From contig JAFGIA010000103.1 in the NCBI GenBank assembly GCA_016929795.1, positions 1-6,019 on the forward strand: 6,019 bases of DNA, written 5' to 3'. The position numbers and the translations under genes were made by a program. The DNA is from Anaerolineae bacterium. Lineage in GTDB: Bacteria; Chloroflexota; Anaerolineae; JAAYZQ01. The notes under the pieces are model-generated. The model did no database searches, was not told where the DNA came from, and worked only from the letters and a program-made list of their open reading frames with translations. Below, in pieces: positions 1-5,871 of this stretch. Position 1 is the first letter of the stretch. The number at the start of each line of letters is the position of its first letter.

Positions 1-38
1 CAGAGCGCCTGTTGCACGAGGTTCTGGGTAAATAAACG

Positions 39-583
39 TTAGCGTGTGAGTTCCTGCAGCAACGCCGCCAGCGCCTCCACCAGCGCCACCACATCCTCCC
101 GCGTATTATACCCCTGCACCGACACCCGCACCAACTGCCTCCCCCCCCACGACAGGATCGGCACCTCGACCCGATACTCGCCGTACAGCCGCCGCTTCAG
201 TTCTCCCGCGTCACACAGAGGCAGCTCGAACGTCGCCATCTGCGCGTACCACTCGGTCGAGTCAGGACAGGTCGGCTTCAGGAAGGGCACAGCGCGCAGT
301 TCCCTCAACAACTCGTGACATCGCGCCCGCACGCTCGGCCAATCGTGCTCAGCCTGGAACTGGATCGCCGCCGGCACCGACAGGTACGCCGAGATATCCC
401 TCGTCCCCTGCCATTCCTGCTCAAGGATAAACGGCGACGCCGACTTGCCGTCGCTGTCCAGCGACAGCAGCGTGTTCGTCTCCGGCTGCCATCCCCAGCT
501 CACCACCAACGGCTCCAGCAGGTGCTGCACCCCGCGCCCTTGGCTCCCATCATCCACTTGTGGCAACTGTCACAACCCCATAA
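39..583 (-). pseudogene. Decayed class V PLP aminotransferase (isopenicillin-N-epimerase-like), C-terminal half
   Basis: Fold-type I class V aminotransferases (cysteine desulfurase / isopenicillin N epimerase group) use a PLP bound to a lysine in an S/N-C-H-K-W context. Here the C-terminal half is readable: SWGW, EWQGTRD, then a C-terminal small domain ending in VSVQGYNTREDVVALVEAL and a TAA stop at 39-41. Reading upstream in another frame gives LWGCDSCHKWMMGAKGAG at about 583-530, which is the PLP-lysine segment (Lys codon 557-559). The frame changes near 530, and the roughly seven residues expected between GAG and VQHLLEP (FLYxRPE in relatives, from memory) are missing. The stretch just before SCHKW also looks shortened. 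The N-terminal half, about 200 residues in normal ~390-residue members, is absent; the frame upstream soon hits a TAG. The open stretch from 566 starts at a TTG with no ribosome site. I read this as a dead gene. Family identity is fairly sure; the exact substrate is unknown. Confidence 0.8.
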
Positions 584-693
584 ACTTGTATGGTCTCGCA
601 GCGCGGCTGACGGTGAATCAGGCAGAGGCTACTCGCGGATCTCGATCCTCTGGAAGACAATGAACTGACCAGGCGGAATGTGCTATTATTCCT

Positions 694-1650
694 CTAGCTG
701 CGGACAAGTTCTTCAGCCGTGAACCGGTCGGTGATCAGCACGTTCACCTGGCCACCCAGCACGGCACCCCGAATCGCTTCGTGCTTGCGCCGGCCTCCGG
801 CAATGCCCACTCTGCGCTTTACCCGTTTGAGTTGGTCGAGACTCATGCCGATCACGCGATTGTCCAGATGCGTGTTGACAGGCCGGCCCTGGCGGTCAAA
901 GAAGTGGAGAAGCACGTCTCCTACGGCTCCATGCTCGCGGAGTACGGCCAGCTCTGCTGCCGAGTAGAGATTACCACTGCTGGCCAGCAAAGGGGAAGGG
1001 TCAATTGCGCCGATGCCCACCAGGGCCAGCGTGATCTCGTCAAACAGACTCACGGTCTCGGCGACGTAGGGATCGTTTAACAGGATGTCCCGCGCTTCCT
1101 CTGAGCCGACGACGACCGGCGCTCTCAAGAACGTTACTTCCCCTCGCACCAAGTCTGCTAACTGGCTAGCCAGATAAATCGCCTGCGTTTTCGCTGACGA
1201 CTCGCTCGCGCCACCCAGGATCTGCACAACCTGCGCGCTCATCGCCTTCGGAATCTGGTGCATGGCGTTCACCATCGCCAGCAGCGTGGCGCTCCAGGAA
1301 GAAATGCCGATGCACTCGTTCTTCTCGATGGTCGTTTCCAAAAAGTGGGCGGCCGCAGCGCCCAGATTGTTGAGTATCTCTTCTTCATTCTCGGGGTCAA
1401 CGCAATCGACCACCACGGCATGTCGCAGATCATACCTGGAGTTGAGTGCATCCTCGAGCTCGGAGTGTATACCATTCGGCACGCTGACTGTGATGCGCAC
1501 GATCTTTTCTCGGTGAGCGCGCTTCACGAGACGTGAAACTGTCGCCTGAGAGAGATCTAGTTTCTCGGCGATTTCGGACTGGCGCATGTCTTGTTCGTAA
1601 TACATGCGCGCTACCCTGGTCATTAACCGTAATTCGTCAATACGTGCCAC
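694..1650 (-). CDS. SorC/DeoR-type sugar-responsive transcriptional regulator
   Basis: This is a 318-residue protein of the SorC family, the normal length. An N-terminal helix-turn-helix covers about residues 8-45 (MRQSEIAEKLDLSQATVSRL, with Gln-Ala-Thr-Val-Ser-Arg in the recognition helix). The remainder, about 60-316, is the NagB/RpiA-like sugar-phosphate-binding domain with typical blocks: GIGAIDPSP (213-220), GAVGDVLLHFFD (241-252), and VGIAGGRRKHEAIRGA followed by VNVLITDRFTAEEL near the end. Family members bind a phosphorylated sugar and release or activate the operator of a neighbouring catabolic operon. The start is a GTG: an in-frame TGA lies seven codons upstream, and a GGAGG sequence (1661-1665) sits 10 nt before it. 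The gene follows the FGGY kinase by 77 nt as the last gene of the set, so it most likely regulates this operon. The effector is unknown; a phosphorylated product of the two kinases is the natural guess. No terminator with a T-run is visible after the TAG. Confidence 0.93.
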   Translation of the reverse strand: MARIDELRLMTRVARMYYEQDMRQSEIAEKLDLSQATVSRLVKRAHREKIVRITVSVPNGIHSELEDALNSRYDLRHAVVVDCVDPENEEEILNNLGAAAAHFLETTIEKNECIGISSWSATLLAMVNAMHQIPKAMSAQVVQILGGASESSAKTQAIYLASQLADLVRGEVTFLRAPVVVGSEEARDILLNDPYVAETVSLFDEITLALVGIGAIDPSPLLASSGNLYSAAELAVLREHGAVGDVLLHFFDRQGRPVNTHLDNRVIGMSLDQLKRVKRRVGIAGGRRKHEAIRGAVLGGQVNVLITDRFTAEELVRS

Positions 1651-1660
1651 CGCGACTGTG

Positions 1661-1665
1661 CCTCC
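1661..1665 (-). promoter_or_regulatory. Ribosome binding site deciding the GTG start of the SorC-type regulator
   Basis: GGAGG on the minus strand lies 10 nt before the GTG at 1650-1648. The next in-frame ATG is codon 10, which would remove part of the DNA-binding domain, so GTG is the better start. Confidence 0.6.
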
Positions 1666-1684
1666 ACATCACCAATCCATGAAT

Positions 1685-1714
1685 ATCTTACCACGCCTGA
1701 CCAATTTGGCGCAA
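1685..1714 (-). promoter_or_regulatory. Possible weak promoter for the SorC-type regulator
   Basis: On the minus strand TTGCGC (1714-1709) and TAAGAT (1690-1685) are separated by 18 bp, in the 77-nt gap between the kinase and the regulator. Each box departs from the sigma-70 consensus in two positions or fewer conserved ones, so this is only a candidate. The spacer holds the 9-bp palindrome CCAATTTGG (1701-1709), and a motif TGACNANTNTNGC (plus strand, 1698-1710) that recurs in the spacer/-35 zone of the stronger promoter upstream of the ribokinase gene. If real, it would let the regulator be made, and controlled, independently of the operon. Confidence 0.35.
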
Positions 1715-1727
1715 CTACAGAGGCTTA

Positions 1728-3254
1728 TCAAACCCATCTATGGCGATCCATCACCGTGCGCGCAACAGATTCCTGCCATCCGCCGTAGAGTGCCTCCCGC
1801 CGCTGGACGGACATCTTGGGCTCAAAGTGATCACGGGGAGGGACAAGGCTCTCGATCTCGGCCAGGTCGTGCCACAAGCCAACGGCGAGGCCGGCCAGGA
1901 AGGCTGCGCCCAGTGGAGCAATGTCTGTCGATCTACTACGCATGACCGGGCAACCGATCACGTCCGCCTGGAACTGCATCAGCAGGTCATTGCGACTGGC
2001 TCCTCCATCGGCCAGGAGGGTCTGGATTGGTGCCCCGGCCTCGGCCTGCATGACATCGAACACGTCGCGCACCTGGTAGGCAATGGCATCCAGGGTAGCG
2101 CGGGCCAGTTGGCCCGGACCGGCATGATGCGTCAAGCCGGCGATCAAACCTTGCGCAGACTCGCTCCAATGAGGCGCCCCGAGCCCCACCAGGGCCGGGA
2201 CAAAGTAGACGCCTGCTGCGTCTTCCACCGACCGCGCCAGCCGTTCTACGCCAGGCCCCGGCTCATCCAGACCCAACAACCGGCCGAGCCAGTCTACCGC
2301 GGCACCGGTTGCATAGATGTTGCCCTCGAGAGCATAGGTCGCCCTGTCGCGTGCCCAGGCAATGGTCGTCGACAGGCCCGCCTCGGAAAAGACCGGATCG
2401 CTGGTTGGCGTCATCAGCGACGAGCCGGTCCCATAGGTCGTCTTGATGCTGCCGGGCTTGAATCCGCCCTGGCCAAAGAGCGCGGCATGTGAGTCACCGA
2501 TCAGGCTCGCAACCGGAATGCCCCCTGGCAGACGGCCAACCGGAACCGTCTCGCCATAGATAGAGCTCGATGACCGGATGGCGGGAAGTGCAACCGCCGG
2601 CAGTCGAAAAATCTCCAGCGCCTTGGTATCCCATTCCAGCGTGTGCAAGTTGAGGAGCAGAGTGCGGGAGGCGTTGGTCATGTCGGTGGCGTGCACGCCC
2701 CCCCCTGTCAGGTTCCAAAGGAGCCAGGCATCTACATTGCCGGCGCACAGCTCCCCCAGCTCTGCGCGACGATGGCCATCCATCCGGCGATCACCATCCG
2801 CCGCGTGGTCGAGTATCCAGCGGATCTTGCTGGCCGAGAACATCGGATTGAGTTGGAGCCCGGTCCGCTCTCTCAACAGCGGCTCGACCCCCTGCGCCTT
2901 GATCTCCTGGCAAAAGGGCGCCGTCCGCTGGCACTGCCACACCACGCACGGTCCGACAGGCTGCCCGGTCGCTCGCTCCCAAACCAGGGCAGTCTCGCGC
3001 TGGTTGCTGATCGCCACCGCGGCCAGGTCAGGCTCTGGGGCGCGGCTGAGACATTGGTCGATCGCGTCTTGGGTGCAACGCCATATCGCCAGTGCATCCT
3101 GCTCCACCCAGCCGGGCTGCGGGTAAGCGATCGGAGTCGGCACCGATGCTCTGGACAGGACATCGCCTGCAGGTCCGACCAGCAGAGCCTTTGTGTTTGT
3201 GGTCCCCTGGTCAATCGCCAAGATATTCTTCGAATAGCCGATATTCTTGCTCAT
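1728..3254 (-). CDS. FGGY-family carbohydrate kinase, glycerol-kinase-like
   Basis: A 508-residue cytoplasmic ATP-dependent kinase with the full two-domain FGGY layout. Seen: phosphate-1 loop IDQGTTNTK (14-22), SNQRET (83-88), VVWQCQRTAP (104-113), TDMTNASRTLL (190-200), IGDSHAALFGQ (252-262), the TYGTGSS loop (273-279), and the second FGGY signature around LADGGASRNDLLMQFQADV (414-432). Overall it resembles GlpK more than XylB or AraB. In E. coli GlpK, glycerol is held by Arg83, Glu84, Trp103, Tyr135, Asp245 and Gln246; the matching residues here are Arg86, Glu87, Trp106, Met138, Asp254 and Ser255. The catalytic Asp is kept while Tyr and Gln are lost, and WQDRRT has become WQCQRT. I therefore infer a substrate other than glycerol, probably the ketose made by the neighbouring isomerase. 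Start ATG at 3254-3252 has a GAAGGG (3264-3259) 4 nt upstream. It follows the isomerase gene by 46 nt. The family is certain; the specificity is open. Confidence 0.92.
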   Translation of the reverse strand: MSKNIGYSKNILAIDQGTTNTKALLVGPAGDVLSRASVPTPIAYPQPGWVEQDALAIWRCTQDAIDQCLSRAPEPDLAAVAISNQRETALVWERATGQPVGPCVVWQCQRTAPFCQEIKAQGVEPLLRERTGLQLNPMFSASKIRWILDHAADGDRRMDGHRRAELGELCAGNVDAWLLWNLTGGGVHATDMTNASRTLLLNLHTLEWDTKALEIFRLPAVALPAIRSSSSIYGETVPVGRLPGGIPVASLIGDSHAALFGQGGFKPGSIKTTYGTGSSLMTPTSDPVFSEAGLSTTIAWARDRATYALEGNIYATGAAVDWLGRLLGLDEPGPGVERLARSVEDAAGVYFVPALVGLGAPHWSESAQGLIAGLTHHAGPGQLARATLDAIAYQVRDVFDVMQAEAGAPIQTLLADGGASRNDLLMQFQADVIGCPVMRSRSTDIAPLGAAFLAGLAVGLWHDLAEIESLVPPRDHFEPKMSVQRREALYGGWQESVARTVMDRHRWV

Positions 3255-3300
3255 ATTGCCCTTCGTGGCTGTCGTACTGCGAGCCTTTGAACGCTCTCGA

Positions 3301-4710
3301 TCAGCCTAAATGATGGTAAACGTCCCAACCCAGGTACGTCTCGAATGCTTCCGCCAGGATCCCGGCGCAGCCCGACGCGCTCATGGCGACGTGGTGTTCG
3401 TAGCCGTTCTTGCAAATGTAGCGCATCAGGTCCTGCAGACAAGGGACGTGCACCACCGCCCGGCTGCCAAAAGTCTGGAGTGGGTCATCCGTGAACTCGC
3501 CCTCCCCCACGTAGGTCCTGATCCGGCCCGCCCGGTCGTCGGTCGTGATGCGCGCATAGCTCAATGGACCGGCCGGGACGCGCCCCGCCAGCGCTCCGTA
3601 CGTGTTCTCGGGCCCCAGCGTGGTGGCGAGAATGTCCGCATAGGCCATCTTGACTTCCTGGAAAAAACTCCTGGCCCAATTGCCGCAATGGAACAGCACG
3701 CACTTGTCCGGATCGCCGCCATAGTTGTTGTTCCAATCCACCAATGCGCTGGGCTTACCCGAAGCGAGCTGCAGCGCGTACATGGAGGCGACCCCCGTGA
3801 TGTCCACCTCGCACGCACTGGGCATCAGATTTTCGCTCATCATGCTCATCAGCGTGCAAACGTTGATGCCATAGTTCGCCTGGATCGAATTCCAGCATTG
3901 AAGCGCTGTGGCGTTCAGGGAATTGGCCGTCATCCAATCGTCGATGACGATGCCCAGCTTGGCCATCTTGATCAGCGATGGAGAAGGCACGCCATCTGTT
4001 GGAATGTAACCCCGGATTGCCTCCAGTCGTTCCTTGACCCTGGGATCACCATCCGCCACCTTGCCCGCGAGGCCGATCATCTCGGAAAAATCCACCGTGG
4101 TCACGCTGATGCCAGAGGCCTGCAGCAGTTTCTCGCTGTAGCGCACAGTGTTGAACGCCCCCGGCCGCGCGCCGACCGCGCCGAGGCGAGCGTTCTGCAA
4201 GCCGCGAACCACGTGACAAACGCCGGTGAATTTCTTCAGGTCGGCTTTGAAGGATGCTGACGTGGGAACATCCGTGTGGAGATCGGTGAGCGAGTAGGGG
4301 TACCCGTACTGGCTCAGGTTGTTGCAGACCGAAATCTTGCCGCAAAAAGCGTCGCGTCGCCGTTCTACATGGAGCTCATCAAGGTCGTCGGGATAGCCCT
4401 GCACCAGGATCGGCACGTGCAGGCCGGAGAGCTTGATGGTGTCGGCGATCCCCTTCTCGTCGCCAAAGTTGGGCAGCACCACGAGGACGCCGTCAATCTT
4501 GTCCTGATTGGCTTTGAACAATGCGGCACACGTCCTGGCATCTTCCCACGTCTCGACGCCCCCCAACTTGGTATCGCCTTCGGCCAGGAGAATCGCCTCA
4601 ATACTCAGTTCGTCCAAGAGCGCCAGGATGTCCTGCCTCGCCTCAGTTACTAGCTCATCGGGGAAAAAGTCCCGGTTCCCGACAATGACGGCTAATGTTG
4701 TATTTTTCAT
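3301..4710 (-). CDS. L-fucose/L-arabinose isomerase-family protein
   Basis: A 469-residue protein with the FucI/AraA architecture: N-terminal Rossmann-like domains (about 1-160 and 165-300) and a C-terminal domain carrying the metal site. FucI-family enzymes interconvert aldoses and ketoses through Mn2+ held by a Glu, an Asp and a His. Matching candidates are Glu301 in SACEVDITG, Asp325 in ALVDWNN, and His439 or His440 in GYEHHVAMS near the C-terminus. These assignments come from spacing and context. The protein is shorter than E. coli FucI (591 residues) and nearer AraA (about 500), so it belongs to one of the many uncharacterised branches. No signal peptide is visible; it is expected in the cytoplasm. 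The ATG at 4710-4708 has an excellent AAGGAG 8 nt upstream. It lies 21 nt after the PfkB kinase and 46 nt before the FGGY kinase, so it probably supplies the ketose to one of them. L-fucose, D-arabinose or another sugar are all possible. Confidence 0.88.
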   Translation of the reverse strand: MKNTTLAVIVGNRDFFPDELVTEARQDILALLDELSIEAILLAEGDTKLGGVETWEDARTCAALFKANQDKIDGVLVVLPNFGDEKGIADTIKLSGLHVPILVQGYPDDLDELHVERRRDAFCGKISVCNNLSQYGYPYSLTDLHTDVPTSASFKADLKKFTGVCHVVRGLQNARLGAVGARPGAFNTVRYSEKLLQASGISVTTVDFSEMIGLAGKVADGDPRVKERLEAIRGYIPTDGVPSPSLIKMAKLGIVIDDWMTANSLNATALQCWNSIQANYGINVCTLMSMMSENLMPSACEVDITGVASMYALQLASGKPSALVDWNNNYGGDPDKCVLFHCGNWARSFFQEVKMAYADILATTLGPENTYGALAGRVPAGPLSYARITTDDRAGRIRTYVGEGEFTDDPLQTFGSRAVVHVPCLQDLMRYICKNGYEHHVAMSASGCAGILAEAFETYLGWDVYHHLG

Positions 4711-4718
4711 GACATCGG

Positions 4719-4724
4719 CTCCTT
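4719..4724 (-). promoter_or_regulatory. Strong ribosome binding site of the isomerase gene
   Basis: AAGGAG on the minus strand sits 8 nt before the ATG at 4710. It lies in the 21-nt gap after the kinase stop codon, which supports translation from a shared mRNA with independent initiation. Confidence 0.75.
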
Positions 4725-4731
4725 GTTCTCT

Positions 4732-5670
4732 CTACACTCGCACAAGAAAATTCTCGACATCAACTCGCTTCGGGAGCGAAGGCTGCGCGCCTCGTACTGT
4801 AACCGATAGGGCTGCCGCTGCATTCGCCAATCGCGCTGCCTCCAGCAGAGACATGCCCTCTCCCAGCCCGGTCGCCAATGCCCCCACAAAGGCGTCTCCT
4901 GCTGCGGTGCTATCTACGGCTTTAACCGAGTGCGCCGGTAGGTGATGAGCAATGGGTCCGTCCGGCCCGCCCTCCACGACGAGTGCCCCGCGCTCACCCA
5001 AGGTCACGATCACACTACCCACGCCCCGCGCCAACAGAGACGATGCCGCGTGGCGGGCGTCTTTGTCCGTAGATATCTCAATGCCCGTGAGATATTCTGT
5101 TTCCCATTCGTTGGGCACAATCACATCGACCATCTCCAACAAGCTGTTGTCGAGCTCTTGGGCTGGTGCCGGATTCAAAATCACTTTTGTCTGCTGCTGC
5201 CTGGCGAGCTGCGCAGCCGCAAAGACCGCTTCCAATGGAACCTCCAGGGGCATTACCACCAGGTCTACTTCTCCGATCTGCTCCCAGGCCCTGCGCACGT
5301 CCTGGGCAGTCAGGGCCAGGTTTGCGCCAGAAGCCACAGCGATACTATTCTGCCCCTGGGCATCGACGGTGATCAGCGCCGCGCCTGTCGCCTGGTCAGG
5401 ATCTATCACTACGTGGCCGGTCTCAACCCCCTCTGCTTGAGCAAGGTGAACGAGCTGTTGACCAAAGGAATCGGCACCAACGCGGCCGATCAGTGTGACA
5501 CGTGCGCCCAGGCGAGCAGCAGCGACTGCCTGGTTTGCTCCCTTGCCACCCGGAAAGGTCGCGAACCTCCCTCCCAGGAGCGTCTCGCCAGGCCTGGGAA
5601 TAGCCGGCATGTGCACCACCAGGTCCATATTCAAGCTACCGACGACCACCACGTGCGGTTTTTTCGCCAT
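4732..5670 (-). CDS. rbsK: Ribokinase-like PfkB-family sugar kinase
   Basis: A 312-residue kinase of ribokinase length. Ribokinase transfers phosphate from ATP to O5 of D-ribose. Seen: N-terminal GSLNMDLVV (11-19) with Asn14 and Asp16 placed as in the ribose site; GGKGANQAVAAARLG (41-55), PfkB signature 1; Glu143 in PLEVPLE, at the ribose-contact position of E. coli RbsK; PNEWE (186-190) with the Asn/Glu pair for Mg-ATP; DSTAAGDAF (253-261) with catalytic base Asp259; and the RGAQPSLP tail typical of RbsK. The start is taken as the ATG at 5670-5668. A TTG at 5685-5683 would add five residues, but it lies only about 11 nt after the predicted transcription start and homology begins after the ATG. 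It is the first gene of the operon. Ribose is the likeliest substrate, though the isomerase and FGGY kinase beside it raise the chance of another pentose or a ketose phosphate. Confidence 0.9.
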   Translation of the reverse strand: MAKKPHVVVVGSLNMDLVVHMPAIPRPGETLLGGRFATFPGGKGANQAVAAARLGARVTLIGRVGADSFGQQLVHLAQAEGVETGHVVIDPDQATGAALITVDAQGQNSIAVASGANLALTAQDVRRAWEQIGEVDLVVMPLEVPLEAVFAAAQLARQQQTKVILNPAPAQELDNSLLEMVDVIVPNEWETEYLTGIEISTDKDARHAASSLLARGVGSVIVTLGERGALVVEGGPDGPIAHHLPAHSVKAVDSTAAGDAFVGALATGLGEGMSLLEAARLANAAAALSVTVRGAQPSLPKRVDVENFLVRV

Positions 5671-5702
5671 ACTGCCCACCCCCAAAACACCCAGTGTGCT
5701 GC

Positions 5703-5732
5703 ATTATACCACCTGTTGACGAGTGTCGCCAA
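5703..5732 (-). promoter_or_regulatory. Promoter of the sugar kinase-isomerase-kinase-regulator operon
   Basis: The minus strand carries a perfect TATAAT (5708-5703) preceded by TGG, giving an extended -10 (TGNTATAAT). TTGGCG (5732-5727) lies 18 bp upstream as a -35 box matching four of six positions. Transcription would start near 5696, leaving a leader of about 25 nt before the ATG at 5670. It is the best sigma-70-like promoter in the window, and it separates the operon from the binding-protein gene upstream. Confidence 0.7.
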
Positions 5733-5733
5733 C
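5715..5733. promoter_or_regulatory. Candidate operator: imperfect 19-bp palindrome over the -35 region
   Basis: GTTGACGAGTGTCGCCAAC (plus strand) is an inverted repeat: GTTG pairs with CAAC and CGA with TCG, with one mismatched pair (A against C) and a 3-bp centre. It covers the -35 box and the upstream half of the spacer, where a bound repressor would block RNA polymerase. The SorC-type regulator encoded at the end of the operon is the obvious candidate binder; a LacI-type protein encoded elsewhere cannot be excluded. Confidence 0.45.
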
Positions 5734-5776
5734 GCACGATCCAAAAGACTTACGATCAGCGACCACGGCTTTGGGT

Positions 5777-5815
5777 GGACCACAGTCCAGCGCTTTGGCC
5801 GCTGGACTGTGGTCC
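5777..5815. repeat. Perfect 16-bp inverted repeat (hairpin) in the intergenic region
   Basis: The left arm GGACCACAGTCCAGCG (5777-5792) and right arm CGCTGGACTGTGGTCC (5800-5815) are exact reverse complements around a 7-nt loop CTTTGGC. On the minus strand it begins 56 nt after the binding-protein stop and ends about 45 nt before the operon's -35 box. No T-run follows on either strand, so it is not a standard intrinsic terminator. It could be an RNA stem that protects the upstream message from 3' decay, a factor-assisted terminator, or one copy of a dispersed palindromic repeat. Confidence 0.85.
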
Positions 5816-5871
5816 GGGTAGATTAGCCTGTCTGCCGAACCTGAACGCCACTTTTCAAGGTGCGATCCAAA

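Noticed and set aside
558..575. CRP-like palindrome TTGTGGCAACTGTCACAA, matching TGTGA-N6-TCACA in nine of ten positions.
   Set aside because: It overlaps the SCHKW codons of the aminotransferase remnant, so the sequence is explained by former coding; no promoter or intact gene lies beside it.
623..652. Possible hairpin CAGAGG / CCTCTG, with an inner GGATC/GATCC pairing, after the regulator gene.
   Set aside because: The stem is only 6 bp with an 18-nt loop and competing pairings, and no T-run follows on the minus strand, so it is not a credible terminator.
567..693. Searched for insertion-sequence ends or a target duplication that could explain loss of the aminotransferase N-terminus.
   Set aside because: No terminal inverted repeats or transposase fragment could be found.
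1740..2492. Long plus-strand open frame of 250 codons.
   Set aside because: It is antisense to the FGGY kinase, has no recognisable domain, and its openness is expected from GC-rich codon bias on the other strand.
3310..4260. Long plus-strand open frame of 316 codons.
   Set aside because: It lies entirely opposite the isomerase gene and its translation (rich in His, Arg and Gln) looks like an antisense shadow.
694..5670. Possible autoinducer-2 (Lsr-type) locus: SorC-type regulator, FGGY kinase and sugar-binding protein together.
   Set aside because: The kinase is GlpK-like rather than LsrK-like, and a FucI-like isomerase and RbsK-like kinase are present in place of LsrF/LsrG.
4942..5826. 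Plus-strand open frame of 294 codons running through the operon promoter.
   Set aside because: It is antisense to the ribokinase gene and crosses the promoter and hairpin; no family resemblance or ribosome site supports it.
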